Below are positions 16,875 to 25,654 of a DNA stretch of 64,000 nt, one piece after another. The DNA is from Ensifer aridi (GTDB taxonomy: Bacteria > Pseudomonadota > Alphaproteobacteria > Rhizobiales > Rhizobiaceae), in assembly GCF_002078505.1 (NCBI RefSeq), contig NZ_LUAV01000038.1:186001-250000 (forward strand), read 5' to 3'. Both the position numbers and the translations under genes were made by a program. A model generated the notes under the pieces. That model was given only the letters and a program-made list of their open reading frames with translations. It was not told where the DNA came from and did no database searches. Each line of letters starts with the position of its first letter. Position 1 is the first letter of the stretch.

Positions 16875-17188
16875 GGCGACCTCCTTTCCATAGGCAGAAC
16901 GTCTTGATCAAGTCGAACGATATATTGGACGGATGATCGATCAAGCCTGTAATTTGATCCACCACGATCGGCCGAGGTCGGCGCGAGGAGGTGCGCGAAC
17001 CTGACCGATACCCCTCTGCTCATTCCGACGCGTGGCTCGCGTGTGGTGGCCGGGGATGAATTTCTGCCGACAACGCCGAGTCAGGAGGGTTCCGGCGCGA
17101 TCGGTTCACGTCGAGGCGCCAGCGACGCGGGGGGCGATGAGGACCGCCGCCAAGCGGAGCGGGTATCAAGCTTTCTGGGAGGAAGAAT
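16875..17188. other. Divergent intergenic region, LysR gene / DctA-like gene
   Basis: A 314-nt spacer without a credible gene. It holds AT-richer DNA near 16910-16960 with short partial repeats of TGATCRATCAA type, plausible for LysR binding. The DctA-like leader ends in GGGAGG before its ATG. I see no perfect palindrome or clear sigma-70 boxes. Confidence 0.4.
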
Positions 17189-18544
17189 ATGCGGAAGTTT
17201 GGAAAATCCCTGTTCGGACAGGTCGTCATCGCGCTCGTCCTAGGCATCATTGTCGGCGTCTCTTGGCCGGAATTCGCGTCGCAGTTGAAGCCGCTCGGCG
17301 ACGGCTTCATCAAGCTGATCAGAATGATCATCGCGCCGCTCGTCTTCGGCGTCGTCGTTCACGGCATTGTGGGCGCCGGCGACCTCAGGAAGGTCGGACG
17401 GGTCGGCTTGAAATCCCTCATCTATTTTGAGGCCGTGACCACCGTCGCGCTCCTCATGGGGCTCATCGCGGCCTATGTCTTCGGGCCCGGACACGGCATG
17501 AACGTCGATGCGACGAGCCTCGATGCGAGCGCCTTGAGCTCCTACACGGAAAAAGTCCCCCAGGTGACGGGTACCGTCGACTTCCTGATGCGGATCATTC
17601 CGACCACGGTCGTCGACGCCTTCGCCAAGGGCGACGTGCTGCAGGTGCTCCTGTTCGCCGTCCTGTTCGGAGCAGCACTTTGCCTCATCGGCGAACGCGG
17701 CAAGCTCGTCGCCGAGGTGATCGACCAGACGACGCAGGTGCTCTTCAAAGTCATCGGTTTCATCGTCCGGCTGGCGCCGATCGGCGTCTTCGGCGCCATC
17801 GCCTATACGGTCGGCAAATACGGCATCGGCTCCCTGCAGCAGCTCGGCTACCTGCTTATCCTGCTCTATGCGACGATCATCGTGTTCGTGGTTGGCGTGC
17901 TCGGCTTGATCATGCGGATCGCCGGGTTCAGCCTTTTCAAGTTCCTGGCTTATCTGCGCGAGGAGTTGATGATCGTTCTCGCGACCACCTCTTCGGACAG
18001 CGTGCTTCCCCAGGTCATGCGCAAGCTCGAACGGCTCGGGATCAAGGACTCGACCGTCGGCCTGGTCGTGCCGACCGGCTATTCGTTCAACCTCGACGCC
18101 TTTTCCATCTATCTCACCCTCGCCGCCGTCTTCATCGCGCAGGCGACCAACACGCCGCTCGCGGCGGGCGACCTCATGCTGATCCTCGGCGTGGCGCTGC
18201 TCACCTCGAAAGGCGCGCATGGCATTCCCGGTTCTGCAATCGTCGTTCTGGCTGCAACACTTTCAGCAATTCCAGTGATTCCAGCGATAGGGCTTGTTCT
18301 CGTATTGTCGGTCGACTGGTTCGTCGGCATTGCTCGAGCGCTCGGCAACCTGATAGGCAATTGCGTGGCTGCTGTTGTGATCGCGGTATGGGAGGGCGAT
18401 ATCGATCGCGAACAGGCCCACCGAGTGCTCAACGGCGAGCCGGCCGCAACGGATGTCGAGCCGTCGCCGGCGTTTCATTCCGCCAAGGCGAACATCGGCG
18501 ATGTCGGCGTTGCCGCCCTCGCGAATCCCGTGAACACCCGGTAA
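17189..18544 (+). CDS. C4-dicarboxylate:cation symporter (DctA-like, DAACS family)
   Basis: A 451-residue inner-membrane symporter of the glutamate/dicarboxylate family, with about eight transmembrane segments and two re-entrant loops. The serine-rich loop reads TTSSDSVLPQVM and the helix-7 motif is NLDAFSIY, both diagnostic of DctA-type carriers. It would import succinate, malate or related acids with protons or sodium. It lies next to a LysR gene and before allE, inside a ureide-use cluster. A ureide or glyoxylate-related acid is therefore a possible substrate, but the sequence alone does not separate these. Confidence 0.85.
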   Translation: MRKFGKSLFGQVVIALVLGIIVGVSWPEFASQLKPLGDGFIKLIRMIIAPLVFGVVVHGIVGAGDLRKVGRVGLKSLIYFEAVTTVALLMGLIAAYVFGPGHGMNVDATSLDASALSSYTEKVPQVTGTVDFLMRIIPTTVVDAFAKGDVLQVLLFAVLFGAALCLIGERGKLVAEVIDQTTQVLFKVIGFIVRLAPIGVFGAIAYTVGKYGIGSLQQLGYLLILLYATIIVFVVGVLGLIMRIAGFSLFKFLAYLREELMIVLATTSSDSVLPQVMRKLERLGIKDSTVGLVVPTGYSFNLDAFSIYLTLAAVFIAQATNTPLAAGDLMLILGVALLTSKGAHGIPGSAIVVLAATLSAIPVIPAIGLVLVLSVDWFVGIARALGNLIGNCVAAVVIAVWEGDIDREQAHRVLNGEPAATDVEPSPAFHSAKANIGDVGVAALANPVNTR

Positions 18545-18577
18545 CAACGATCCGGCGTCAACCAGCAGGCAACGAAA

Positions 18578-19441
18578 ATGCAAAAGCACTACTACTTCCC
18601 GCAAGGCGGTCACCCCCCGCAGACGGATCTTTTGACCGACAGGGCGGTGTTCACCGAGGCCTATGCGGTCATCCCCAAGGGCGTCATGCGCGACATCGTG
18701 ACGAGCTATCTCCCCTTCTGGACGAACACGCGGCTCTGGGTGCTGTCACGGCCGCTTTCCGGCTTCGCCGAGACCTTCTCGCAATACATCATGGAAGTGG
18801 GACCTTCAGGGGGAAGCGACCGCCCGGAAACGGACCCGCGTGCCGAAGGCGTCCTGTTCGTGGTCGACGGCGAGTTCCGGCTGACGATTGGCGGCCGGTC
18901 GCATCTGATGCAGCCCGGCGGCTACGCTTACATCCCGCCCGGCACCGAATGGAGCCTTCACAATGAAGGCGATACCGCGACCCGCTTCCACTGGATCCGC
19001 AAGGCCTATGAAAAGGTCGATGGGCTCCCGGTTCCCGAGCCGATCGTCACCAACGAGCGCGAGATCACGCCTTCGCCGATGCCGGGTACGGACGGCCGGT
19101 GGGCGACGACCCGCTTCGTCGACCCTTCCGACATGCGCCACGACATGCACGTCACGATCGTCACCTTCGAGCCGGGCGGCGTCATCCCCTTCATGGAGAC
19201 GCATGTGATGGAGCACGGTCTCTACGTGCTGGAAGGCAAGGCCGTGTACCGCCTCAACACGGACTGGGTCGAAGTGGAAGCCGGCGACTATATGTGGCTG
19301 AGGGCCTTCTGCCCGCAGGCCTGCTATGCCGGCGGCCCGGGCAAGTTCCGCTACCTGCTCTACAAGGACGTCAACCGTCATATGACTCTCGGCGGCCCGG
19401 AAGGTTCGCCTGATATTGCAGGCTTGAGGGATAAGCCATAG
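18578..19441 (+). CDS. allE: (S)-ureidoglycine aminohydrolase
   Basis: A 287-residue bicupin protein of the YlbA/AllE family. The first cupin includes GVLFVVDGEFRLTIGG and the second METHVMEHGLYVLEGK, which supplies the Mn-binding glutamate and histidines. It releases ammonia from (S)-ureidoglycine to give (S)-ureidoglycolate, the substrate of AllA encoded about 9 kb away. It follows the carrier by 33 nt and precedes ligD by 9 nt. The allantoinase and allantoate hydrolase steps are not in this window. Confidence 0.9.
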   Translation: MQKHYYFPQGGHPPQTDLLTDRAVFTEAYAVIPKGVMRDIVTSYLPFWTNTRLWVLSRPLSGFAETFSQYIMEVGPSGGSDRPETDPRAEGVLFVVDGEFRLTIGGRSHLMQPGGYAYIPPGTEWSLHNEGDTATRFHWIRKAYEKVDGLPVPEPIVTNEREITPSPMPGTDGRWATTRFVDPSDMRHDMHVTIVTFEPGGVIPFMETHVMEHGLYVLEGKAVYRLNTDWVEVEAGDYMWLRAFCPQACYAGGPGKFRYLLYKDVNRHMTLGGPEGSPDIAGLRDKP

Positions 19442-19450
19442 CCTTGGCGC

Positions 19451-21904
19451 ATGGCGCCGTCTAAGCTCGAGACCTACCGCAAGAAGCGTGATTTTTCGAA
19501 GACGCCGGAGCCGGTCGGACAGCTGACCGGCGGCGGCAACCGCTTCGTCGTGCACAAGCATCATGCGACAGCGGACCACTACGACCTGAGACTTGAGGTC
19601 GGCGACGTCCTGAAGAGCTGGGCGGTGCCTAGAGGACCGTCGCTCAATCCGGCCGACAAGCGACTGGCGGTGGAGACGGAGGACCACCCGCTCGACTATA
19701 TCGATTTCGAGGGCGTGATCCCCGAGGGGGAATATGGCGGCGGCCCGATGATCGTCTGGGACACGGGCGTCTGGGCGCCGATGGACGATGCCGCGGAAAG
19801 CCTGCGCAAGGGCGCCTTCAAGTTTCGTCTCGCGGGCGAAAAGCTCAACGGCGGCTGGATGCTGACACGGTTGAAGCCGAAGCCCGGAGAGGAGGATGAG
19901 CGGCACTGGCTCCTGTTCAAGGAACGCGATCTCTTTGCAGACGAGTCCGTCGACATTCTCGCCGCCCGACCGGAAAGCGTCAAAACCGGCCGCCGGATCG
20001 AGGAGCTTGTGGAGAAGCCGAAAGCGCCGGCGAAGCCCGTCAAGCTCAATCCCGGCGCGCTTCCCGGCGCAGCCAAGGGCGCCGCATCCGAACGGGTCGA
20101 GCCGCAGTTGGCGACGCAGACGATTGTTCCTCCCGACGCCAATGAAGGCTGGCTGCACGAGATCAAGTTCGACGGCTATCGCACCATGGCGCACCTGGCC
20201 GGGGGAAACGTGCGTCTCATCACCCGCGGCGGGCTCGACTGGACGAAACGCTACGGCGATCTGCCGGAGGCTTTCCGCCGGCTGCCTTGCCGCGACGCCA
20301 TCATCGACGGCGAGATCGTCGTGCTCGACGAGGGAGGGATCAGCCGCTTCTCGCTGCTGCAGGACGCGCTCTCCACCGGCGCCGGCAACAAGCTGGTCTT
20401 TTTTGCCTTCGACCTCCTCCATCTCGACGGCTGGAACCTTCTCAATTCCCCGCTTGAAAAACGCAAGGCGTTGCTCGAGCAATTGCTTGCGGGCCAGATC
20501 CACAGTCGCTCGGCCATCCAGTTCAGCGGCCATGTGACCGGCGAAGGACGCACGCTTTACGACCAGGCCTCGGAGATGGGCCTCGAAGGGATCGTCTCTA
20601 AGCGCGTCTCGGCCCCCTACCAGAGCGGACGATCAAAGACCTGGACCAAGACGAAGGCCTTGAAGGCGGAGGACTTCGTCATCGTCGGCTACACCCGGTC
20701 GGAAGCGGCCGAAGGCATTGCCTCCCTCGCTCTTGGAGAATGGGTCGACGGAGACTTGCAATATCGCGGCAAAGTCGGAACCGGCTTCGACGCCGAGATG
20801 CTGAAGCAATTGCTGATCCGGTTGGAGCCCTTGCGGGCCGGCGCCGCCAAGCTTGAAGGCGCGCCCAAGGAGATCATCTGGGTGCGTCCGGTGCTGAGGG
20901 CGCACATTCACTACGGCAACCGCACCGCCGACAATGTGCTGCGGCATGCCGTCTTCAAAGGGCTTCGCGAAGTGGAACTCTCGACGCCTGTTTCGATATC
21001 GAGGAAGCGTCTCATTTCGGACGCGGATCTCGCAAGCATCTCGATCACCAATCCGACCCGCCGCCTGTTCGGCAAGTCCGGCCCGACCAAGCTCGACATT
21101 GCCGTCTACTACGCGATGGTCGGCGATTTCATGCTGCCGCACATCCTTGGCCGGCCCGTCTCGCTCGTGCGCTGCCCGACCGGAAGGCCTGAGGACTGCT
21201 TCTTCCAGCGGCACCCCTTCACGGGCATGCCGCCATCGGTCGCGACCTTCCAGGCGACCAACTCGGAAGGCGAGGCGAAGACCTATCTCGCCGTCGAGGA
21301 CGCGAAGGGATACCTGGCGCTCGCGCAATTCGGCGTCGTCGAATTCCACAACTGGGGAACGACGCGAAAGCTGCTGGACAAGCCCGACCGCGTGGTCTTC
21401 GACCTCGACCCCGGCGAGGGCATCGCCTGGCGGGAAGTGGTCGAGGCCGCCGTCCATATCAAGGCCGAGCTCGAGGCGCTGAACCTCGTGCCCTTCGTCA
21501 AGACCTCGGGCGGCAACGGTGTTCACATCGTCGTTCCGGCCGAGCCGAAGCTCAACTGGAAGAAGTTTCACCAGGCGACGAGCGCGATCGCCACTCGCCT
21601 GGCGGCAACCGCCCCTGAGACATTCACCACCACCATGGGCAAGGAAAACCGGGTGAAGCGCATCTTCATCGACTTCCACCGCAATGCCCGCAGCCACACG
21701 TGGGCCGCGCCCTATTCGCTGCGCGCCCGCACCAATCTCCCGGCCTCGACGCCTGTCAGTTGGACCGATCTCGAAACTATCGACGCTCCGGGGGATTTGA
21801 ACTATTCTTCGCTGCCAGGCCTCCTGGCCACGTCCGGCGATCCCTGGGCCCATATCGGCGACTTCGCCAGGGAATTGCCGCTTCTATCCGAGACGGGAAA
21901 GTGA
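19451..21904 (+). CDS. ligD: Multidomain ATP-dependent DNA ligase LigD (NHEJ)
   Basis: An 817-residue end-joining enzyme with all three modules. The N-terminal 3'-phosphoesterase lies at about residues 10-165 (VVHKHHATADHYDLRLE). The ligase is central, with nucleotidylated Lys239 in EIKFDGYR and GLEGIVSKR further on. The C-terminal AEP primase/polymerase starts at about residue 540, with DLDPGEG (651-657) holding the metal aspartates and TSGGNGVHIV. With Ku it repairs double-strand breaks without a template. It starts a tight run of repair genes. The gap to allE is only 9 nt with a weak ribosome site, so an internal promoter may lie in allE. Confidence 0.95.
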   Translation: MAPSKLETYRKKRDFSKTPEPVGQLTGGGNRFVVHKHHATADHYDLRLEVGDVLKSWAVPRGPSLNPADKRLAVETEDHPLDYIDFEGVIPEGEYGGGPMIVWDTGVWAPMDDAAESLRKGAFKFRLAGEKLNGGWMLTRLKPKPGEEDERHWLLFKERDLFADESVDILAARPESVKTGRRIEELVEKPKAPAKPVKLNPGALPGAAKGAASERVEPQLATQTIVPPDANEGWLHEIKFDGYRTMAHLAGGNVRLITRGGLDWTKRYGDLPEAFRRLPCRDAIIDGEIVVLDEGGISRFSLLQDALSTGAGNKLVFFAFDLLHLDGWNLLNSPLEKRKALLEQLLAGQIHSRSAIQFSGHVTGEGRTLYDQASEMGLEGIVSKRVSAPYQSGRSKTWTKTKALKAEDFVIVGYTRSEAAEGIASLALGEWVDGDLQYRGKVGTGFDAEMLKQLLIRLEPLRAGAAKLEGAPKEIIWVRPVLRAHIHYGNRTADNVLRHAVFKGLREVELSTPVSISRKRLISDADLASISITNPTRRLFGKSGPTKLDIAVYYAMVGDFMLPHILGRPVSLVRCPTGRPEDCFFQRHPFTGMPPSVATFQATNSEGEAKTYLAVEDAKGYLALAQFGVVEFHNWGTTRKLLDKPDRVVFDLDPGEGIAWREVVEAAVHIKAELEALNLVPFVKTSGGNGVHIVVPAEPKLNWKKFHQATSAIATRLAATAPETFTTTMGKENRVKRIFIDFHRNARSHTWAAPYSLRARTNLPASTPVSWTDLETIDAPGDLNYSSLPGLLATSGDPWAHIGDFARELPLLSETGK

Positions 21905-21929
21905 TCGTAGTGCCGCGTAGGAGACAACC

Positions 21930-22811
21930 ATGGCACCCAGGGCAAGTTGGAAGGGCTATCTCAAACTCAGTCTCGTAAGCTGTCCGGTGAGGCTTTATCC
22001 GGCCACCAGCGCAAGCGAGCGGATCAGCTTCAATCAGCTTCACAAGGACACCCACAACCGGATCAACATGAAGCCGGTCGATCCGGAGCTCGGTCTCGTC
22101 GAACGATCCGACCTCGTGAAGGGCTATGAATACGAAGACAAGAAATACATCATCATTGAAGACACGGACCTCGAGAGCGTCAAGATCGAATCCAATCACA
22201 CGATGAACATCGAGGCTTTCGTCGACTCAGGGTCAGTGGACGTCATCTATCAGGACGCGCCCTATTACCTGGCGCCGGACGGGGCGATGGCCGAGGAGAC
22301 CTTCATCGTGCTGCGTGAAGCCCTGCGCCGCACCGGCAAACTTGCGATCGCCCGCCTCGTGCTTTCGAGCCGCGAAAGAGTGGTCACCATCGGGCCGCGC
22401 GAGACCGGCATGTTCGTCTGCACCTTGCGAAACCCCAACGAGGTGCGCGGCACGGCCGAGTATTTCGGCAATATTCCGGTCGGCAATCCGGATCCGGAGA
22501 TGCTGCAGCTCGCCGAAGCACTTATCGAGCAGAAGGTGACGACCTTCGACCCGAGGAATTACGAGGACCGCTACGAGATCGCGCTGATGCAGATGATCCG
22601 CGAGAAGCTGAAGGGCCACAAGCCGATCATCGCGCAGGCGCCGGAACGCGGCAATGTCGTCAACCTCATGGATGCACTGAAGGCGAGCCTTTCGCAAGCC
22701 AAGCCCCCTGCCAAGAGCAAGCCCAAGGCCGAGCCCGCTGAAAAGCCGGCGGCGAAAGCTCCCGCTGCGAAGCGCACGACGGCCAAACCGGCCGCCAAGA
22801 AGAACGCCTGA
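21930..22811 (+). CDS. ku: Non-homologous end-joining protein Ku
   Basis: A 293-residue bacterial Ku. The core begins WKGYLKLSLVSCPVRLYPA and contains FNQLHKDTHNRI and AEETFIVLREAL; it forms the homodimeric ring that binds DNA ends and recruits LigD. From about residue 250 the protein becomes a Lys/Ala/Pro tail, the kind of basic extension that helps some bacterial Ku proteins bind and thread on DNA. It follows ligD by 25 nt. Its TGA stop shares its last base with the next ATG (TGATG), pointing to coupled translation of the downstream gene. Confidence 0.95.
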   Translation: MAPRASWKGYLKLSLVSCPVRLYPATSASERISFNQLHKDTHNRINMKPVDPELGLVERSDLVKGYEYEDKKYIIIEDTDLESVKIESNHTMNIEAFVDSGSVDVIYQDAPYYLAPDGAMAEETFIVLREALRRTGKLAIARLVLSSRERVVTIGPRETGMFVCTLRNPNEVRGTAEYFGNIPVGNPDPEMLQLAEALIEQKVTTFDPRNYEDRYEIALMQMIREKLKGHKPIIAQAPERGNVVNLMDALKASLSQAKPPAKSKPKAEPAEKPAAKAPAAKRTTAKPAAKKNA

Positions 22812-23896
22812 TGGTGGTTGCCGGCCGGACATTCGGCATCGTGGGTGCGCTTGCCGCCTTTCCGCGGCGGCTGGCGGCGCGCGAGGTCGAGCGCCAGGGT
22901 GGGCACTTGCGGCGCGGCGTCACGCGGCAAACGGCTTTCGTCGTCTTCGGCCGCGGCCTGCTTGCAAGGGCAACGGAGCCGGAGATCGAGGCTCGCTTCG
23001 GCAGCGAGACCGACGGGGGCCGGCGTATTCTCAGCGAGAACGGCTTTCTTCGCCTGCTAGGTCTCGCGAGACCGGAGGCCACCCCGGCGCTGACACGGCA
23101 ATCGCTCATCGATCAGTCGGGGCTTTCGCCTCGCCACCTCGACCTTCTATCGCTGTTCGACGCCTTCGAGCATGATCGCGAGCCCTACTCCTTCCGCGAC
23201 CTGATCCTGGCCCGGAAATATGCCGGGCTGATTGCCAGCGGCGCCGGCTGGAGCGCGATCGCGCGCTCGGTTCATCGTTCCGGAGATGTCGCCTCGCTGA
23301 CGGCGCTGTCGCTTCATCACGACGGTGCCGATACGATCTATGTTCGTCGCGCCGAAGGTTTGAGCGAACTCGACGGACAATTGCTGCTCGACGTTGGCAC
23401 GTCTGACGATCAGGAACTCGAGGACCTCTTCGCCCAGGCCGAGGCCGCCGAGGCGGCGGGCGACTATGACGAGGCGGCCGCTTTCTATCAGCGCTGCCTC
23501 GCCATCGACCGCACCGACTCCGTTGCGGCCTTCAATCGCGCCAATTGCCTCAGGGCCGCGGGCCGCGAGGCGGAGGCGGCGCACGACTACGCGCGGGCGA
23601 TCAAGCTCGATCCGTCCTTCGTCGAGGCCTGGTTCAATCTCGCCGGTCTCATGAACGAGCGTGGCCGAATGGATACGGCCCGCCGACATCTGACGAAGGC
23701 GATCGAAGGCGATCCCGGCTATGCCGACGCGGTCTTCAATCTGGCGAAGCTGGAATTCGACGAGGGCAATCTCGCCGAGGCGCGCCGCTGGTGGTTGCGC
23801 TATCTGGAACTCGATCAGAATTCCGAATGGGCGCGCACAGCCGAGCGAGGCGTGCAGTTCGTCAATCTTTACCTCCTCCGGAAATCGGCTGGCTGA
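22811..23896 (+). CDS. BRCT - MerR-type HTH - TPR protein in the NHEJ operon
   Basis: A 361-residue protein with an unusual domain order. Residues 1-85 follow the BRCT pattern: GRTFGIVGAL, then QGGHLRRGVTRQTAFVV, then ILSENGFLRLLGL. Residues 95-160 resemble a MerR helix-turn-helix (LIDQSGLSPRHLDLL, YSFRDLILARKYAGLI). Residues 204-345 hold about four TPR repeats, such as AAAFYQRCLAIDRTDSVAAF. BRCT domains are typical of DNA-repair scaffolds, and translational coupling to ku suggests a role in recruiting or regulating the Ku/LigD complex. This role is inference. No enzymatic motif is visible. Confidence 0.7.
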   Translation: MVVAGRTFGIVGALAAFPRRLAAREVERQGGHLRRGVTRQTAFVVFGRGLLARATEPEIEARFGSETDGGRRILSENGFLRLLGLARPEATPALTRQSLIDQSGLSPRHLDLLSLFDAFEHDREPYSFRDLILARKYAGLIASGAGWSAIARSVHRSGDVASLTALSLHHDGADTIYVRRAEGLSELDGQLLLDVGTSDDQELEDLFAQAEAAEAAGDYDEAAAFYQRCLAIDRTDSVAAFNRANCLRAAGREAEAAHDYARAIKLDPSFVEAWFNLAGLMNERGRMDTARRHLTKAIEGDPGYADAVFNLAKLEFDEGNLAEARRWWLRYLELDQNSEWARTAERGVQFVNLYLLRKSAG

Positions 23897-23897
23897 T

Positions 23898-24539
23898 ATG
23901 GACGGGAAATTCATGTTCGACGGGCCGGACGATGCGCCCGTCACCATTCTCCTTGCGCACGGCGCCGGGGCACCGATGGACTCAGCTTCGATGACGGCGA
24001 CCGCCAAGGCGCTGGCCGCGGCAGGCTTTCGCGTCGCGCGCTTCGAATTCGCCTACATGGCGGCGCGACGCACTGCGGAGGGACGCAAGCCCCCGCCACG
24101 CGCCGAAACGCTGACCCCGGAGTACCGGGCGGCCGTAGCCGAGCTCGGCGCGAAGAGCCCGCTGGTTATCGGCGGCAAATCGATGGGCGGGCGTGTCGCA
24201 AGCATGATCGCCGACGAGCTCCTGGCCGCCGGCAAGATCGCCGGGCTCCTCTGCCTCGGCTACCCCTTCCATCCTCCGGGAAAACCGGAGCAGCTTCGAA
24301 CGAAACATCTCACCGATCTCAAGACGCCGACGCTGATCTGCCAAGGAGCCCGAGACGAATTCGGCACGCGCGAAGAGGTTTCGGGCTACGCGCTTTCCGA
24401 CAGGATCGAGATCCTCTGGCTCGAAGACGGAGACCATGACCTGAAGCCGCGCAAGAGCATCTCCGGCTTTTCGGCCGCCGATCACCTGAAGACAATGGCC
24501 GAGGCGGTCACCAAATGGAGCGCCGGCCTCGCGCGCTGA
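23898..24539 (+). CDS. Small alpha/beta hydrolase (KANL3/Tex30-like)
   Basis: A 213-residue alpha/beta hydrolase-fold protein. The nucleophile elbow is GGKSMGGR (Ser near residue 92), with a downstream aspartate in GARDEFG and histidine in DGDHDLK, completing a plausible Ser-Asp-His triad. An early LLAHGAGAPMDS supplies the oxyanion loop. The family is dienelactone hydrolase/Tex30-like with unknown substrates. The start was placed at the ATG one base after the preceding stop. Its position between the BRCT protein and xthA makes it part of the repair transcript, though a repair function is not established. Confidence 0.75.
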   Translation: MDGKFMFDGPDDAPVTILLAHGAGAPMDSASMTATAKALAAAGFRVARFEFAYMAARRTAEGRKPPPRAETLTPEYRAAVAELGAKSPLVIGGKSMGGRVASMIADELLAAGKIAGLLCLGYPFHPPGKPEQLRTKHLTDLKTPTLICQGARDEFGTREEVSGYALSDRIEILWLEDGDHDLKPRKSISGFSAADHLKTMAEAVTKWSAGLAR

Positions 24540-24544
24540 CAATC

Positions 24545-25318
24545 ATGAAAATCGCGACGTTCAACATCAATGGCGTGAACAAGCGGCTCGAAAATCTGCT
24601 GGCCTGGCTCGCGACGGCGGCGCCCGACATCGTCTGTCTGCAGGAACTCAAGGCGACGGACGGGCAATTTCCGAAGGGAGCGATCGAAGCGGCAGGCTAC
24701 GGCGCGGTCTGGCAAGGACAGGCGGCCTGGAACGGCGTTGCGATCCTCGCCCGCGACAGCGAACCGGTGATCACCCGCGTGGAATTGCCCGGTGATCCGT
24801 CCGACACGCAGAGCCGCTACATCGAGGCGGCGGTGAACGGCATCCTGATAGCCTCGCTCTATGCGCCGAACGGCAATCCGCAGCCGGGCCCGAAATTCGA
24901 CTACAAGCTCGCCTGGCATGCGCGCCTCAACCTGCACGCGGCCGAACTCTTCGAGACGGGCCTCCCGGTGGTGCTCGCCGGCGACTACAATGTCGTGCCG
25001 GAACCGCGGGACATCTATCCTACCCGTTCCTATGACGACAACGCGCTCGTCCAGCCTGAAAGCCGCGCCGCGCTTCAAAGATTGCTCGATCAGGGCTGGC
25101 TCGACGCCCTGCGCAAGGTTTATCCGGAGGAGCAGCTCTTCACCTTCTGGGATTATCGGCGCAACCGCTGGCAGCGCGACGCAGGCCTTCGCCTCGACCA
25201 TGTTCTCCTGAGCCGAAAGCTCACGCGGCGATTGAACGGCGCCGGCATCGACCGTGAGGTGCGCGGACTTGGAAACGCGAGCGACCATGCGCCGGTCTGG
25301 ATCACCTTGCGTGATTGA
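24545..25318 (+). CDS. xthA: Exodeoxyribonuclease III (AP endonuclease, ExoIII family)
   Basis: A 257-residue ExoIII-family nuclease starting MKIATFNINGVNKR. The metal- and phosphate-site residues are visible in LQELKAT (Glu), AGDYNVVP (Asp, Asn) and NASDHAPVW (Asp-His pair). It nicks abasic sites and trims 3'-blocked ends, which would prepare breaks for LigD and Ku. The ATG lies 5 nt after the hydrolase stop; the longer frame overlaps that gene and is not credible. Rhizobia usually carry more than one xthA copy, so this one may be specialised for the end-joining operon. Confidence 0.92.
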   Translation: MKIATFNINGVNKRLENLLAWLATAAPDIVCLQELKATDGQFPKGAIEAAGYGAVWQGQAAWNGVAILARDSEPVITRVELPGDPSDTQSRYIEAAVNGILIASLYAPNGNPQPGPKFDYKLAWHARLNLHAAELFETGLPVVLAGDYNVVPEPRDIYPTRSYDDNALVQPESRAALQRLLDQGWLDALRKVYPEEQLFTFWDYRRNRWQRDAGLRLDHVLLSRKLTRRLNGAGIDREVRGLGNASDHAPVWITLRD

Positions 25319-25389
25319 ACCAGGTCTGCATTAGCGGCAAACAGTGGCATATAAGAGGATCGATCATCGGCTGGATGCAGTTTTCACCA

Positions 25390-25590
25390 ATGTCCCGGAC
25401 CCTGATCATCATCGGTCTCGTCATCGTTGCGGTAGGCATTCTCTGGCCGTGGCTCGCGCGGCTCGGGCTCGGCAGGCTGCCGGGCGACATTCTGATCCAG
25501 CGCGAGAATTTCACCTTCTACCTGCCGATCACCACTGGCCTGCTTTTCAGCTTCGTGCTTTCGCTGATCCTCTGGCTGATCAATCGTTGA
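25390..25590 (+). CDS. DUF2905 family small membrane protein
   Basis: A 66-residue protein with two hydrophobic segments (LIIIGLVIVAVGILWPWLA and TTGLLFSFVLSLILWL) separated by GRLPGDILIQREN, the conserved DUF2905 core. Function is unknown; it is an inner-membrane protein. Upstream in-frame starts exist at 25375 and 25315, and none has a convincing ribosome site. I kept the start that gives the usual family length. It lies 72 nt after xthA and may be the last gene of that transcript. Confidence 0.75.
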   Translation: MSRTLIIIGLVIVAVGILWPWLARLGLGRLPGDILIQRENFTFYLPITTGLLFSFVLSLILWLINR

Positions 25591-25654
25591 GCGCGCTCCA
25601 GGGGGCCGGCGACCAAGGCCGTTGCGGGAGCATATCCTCGACAGGTGTCGCAGG

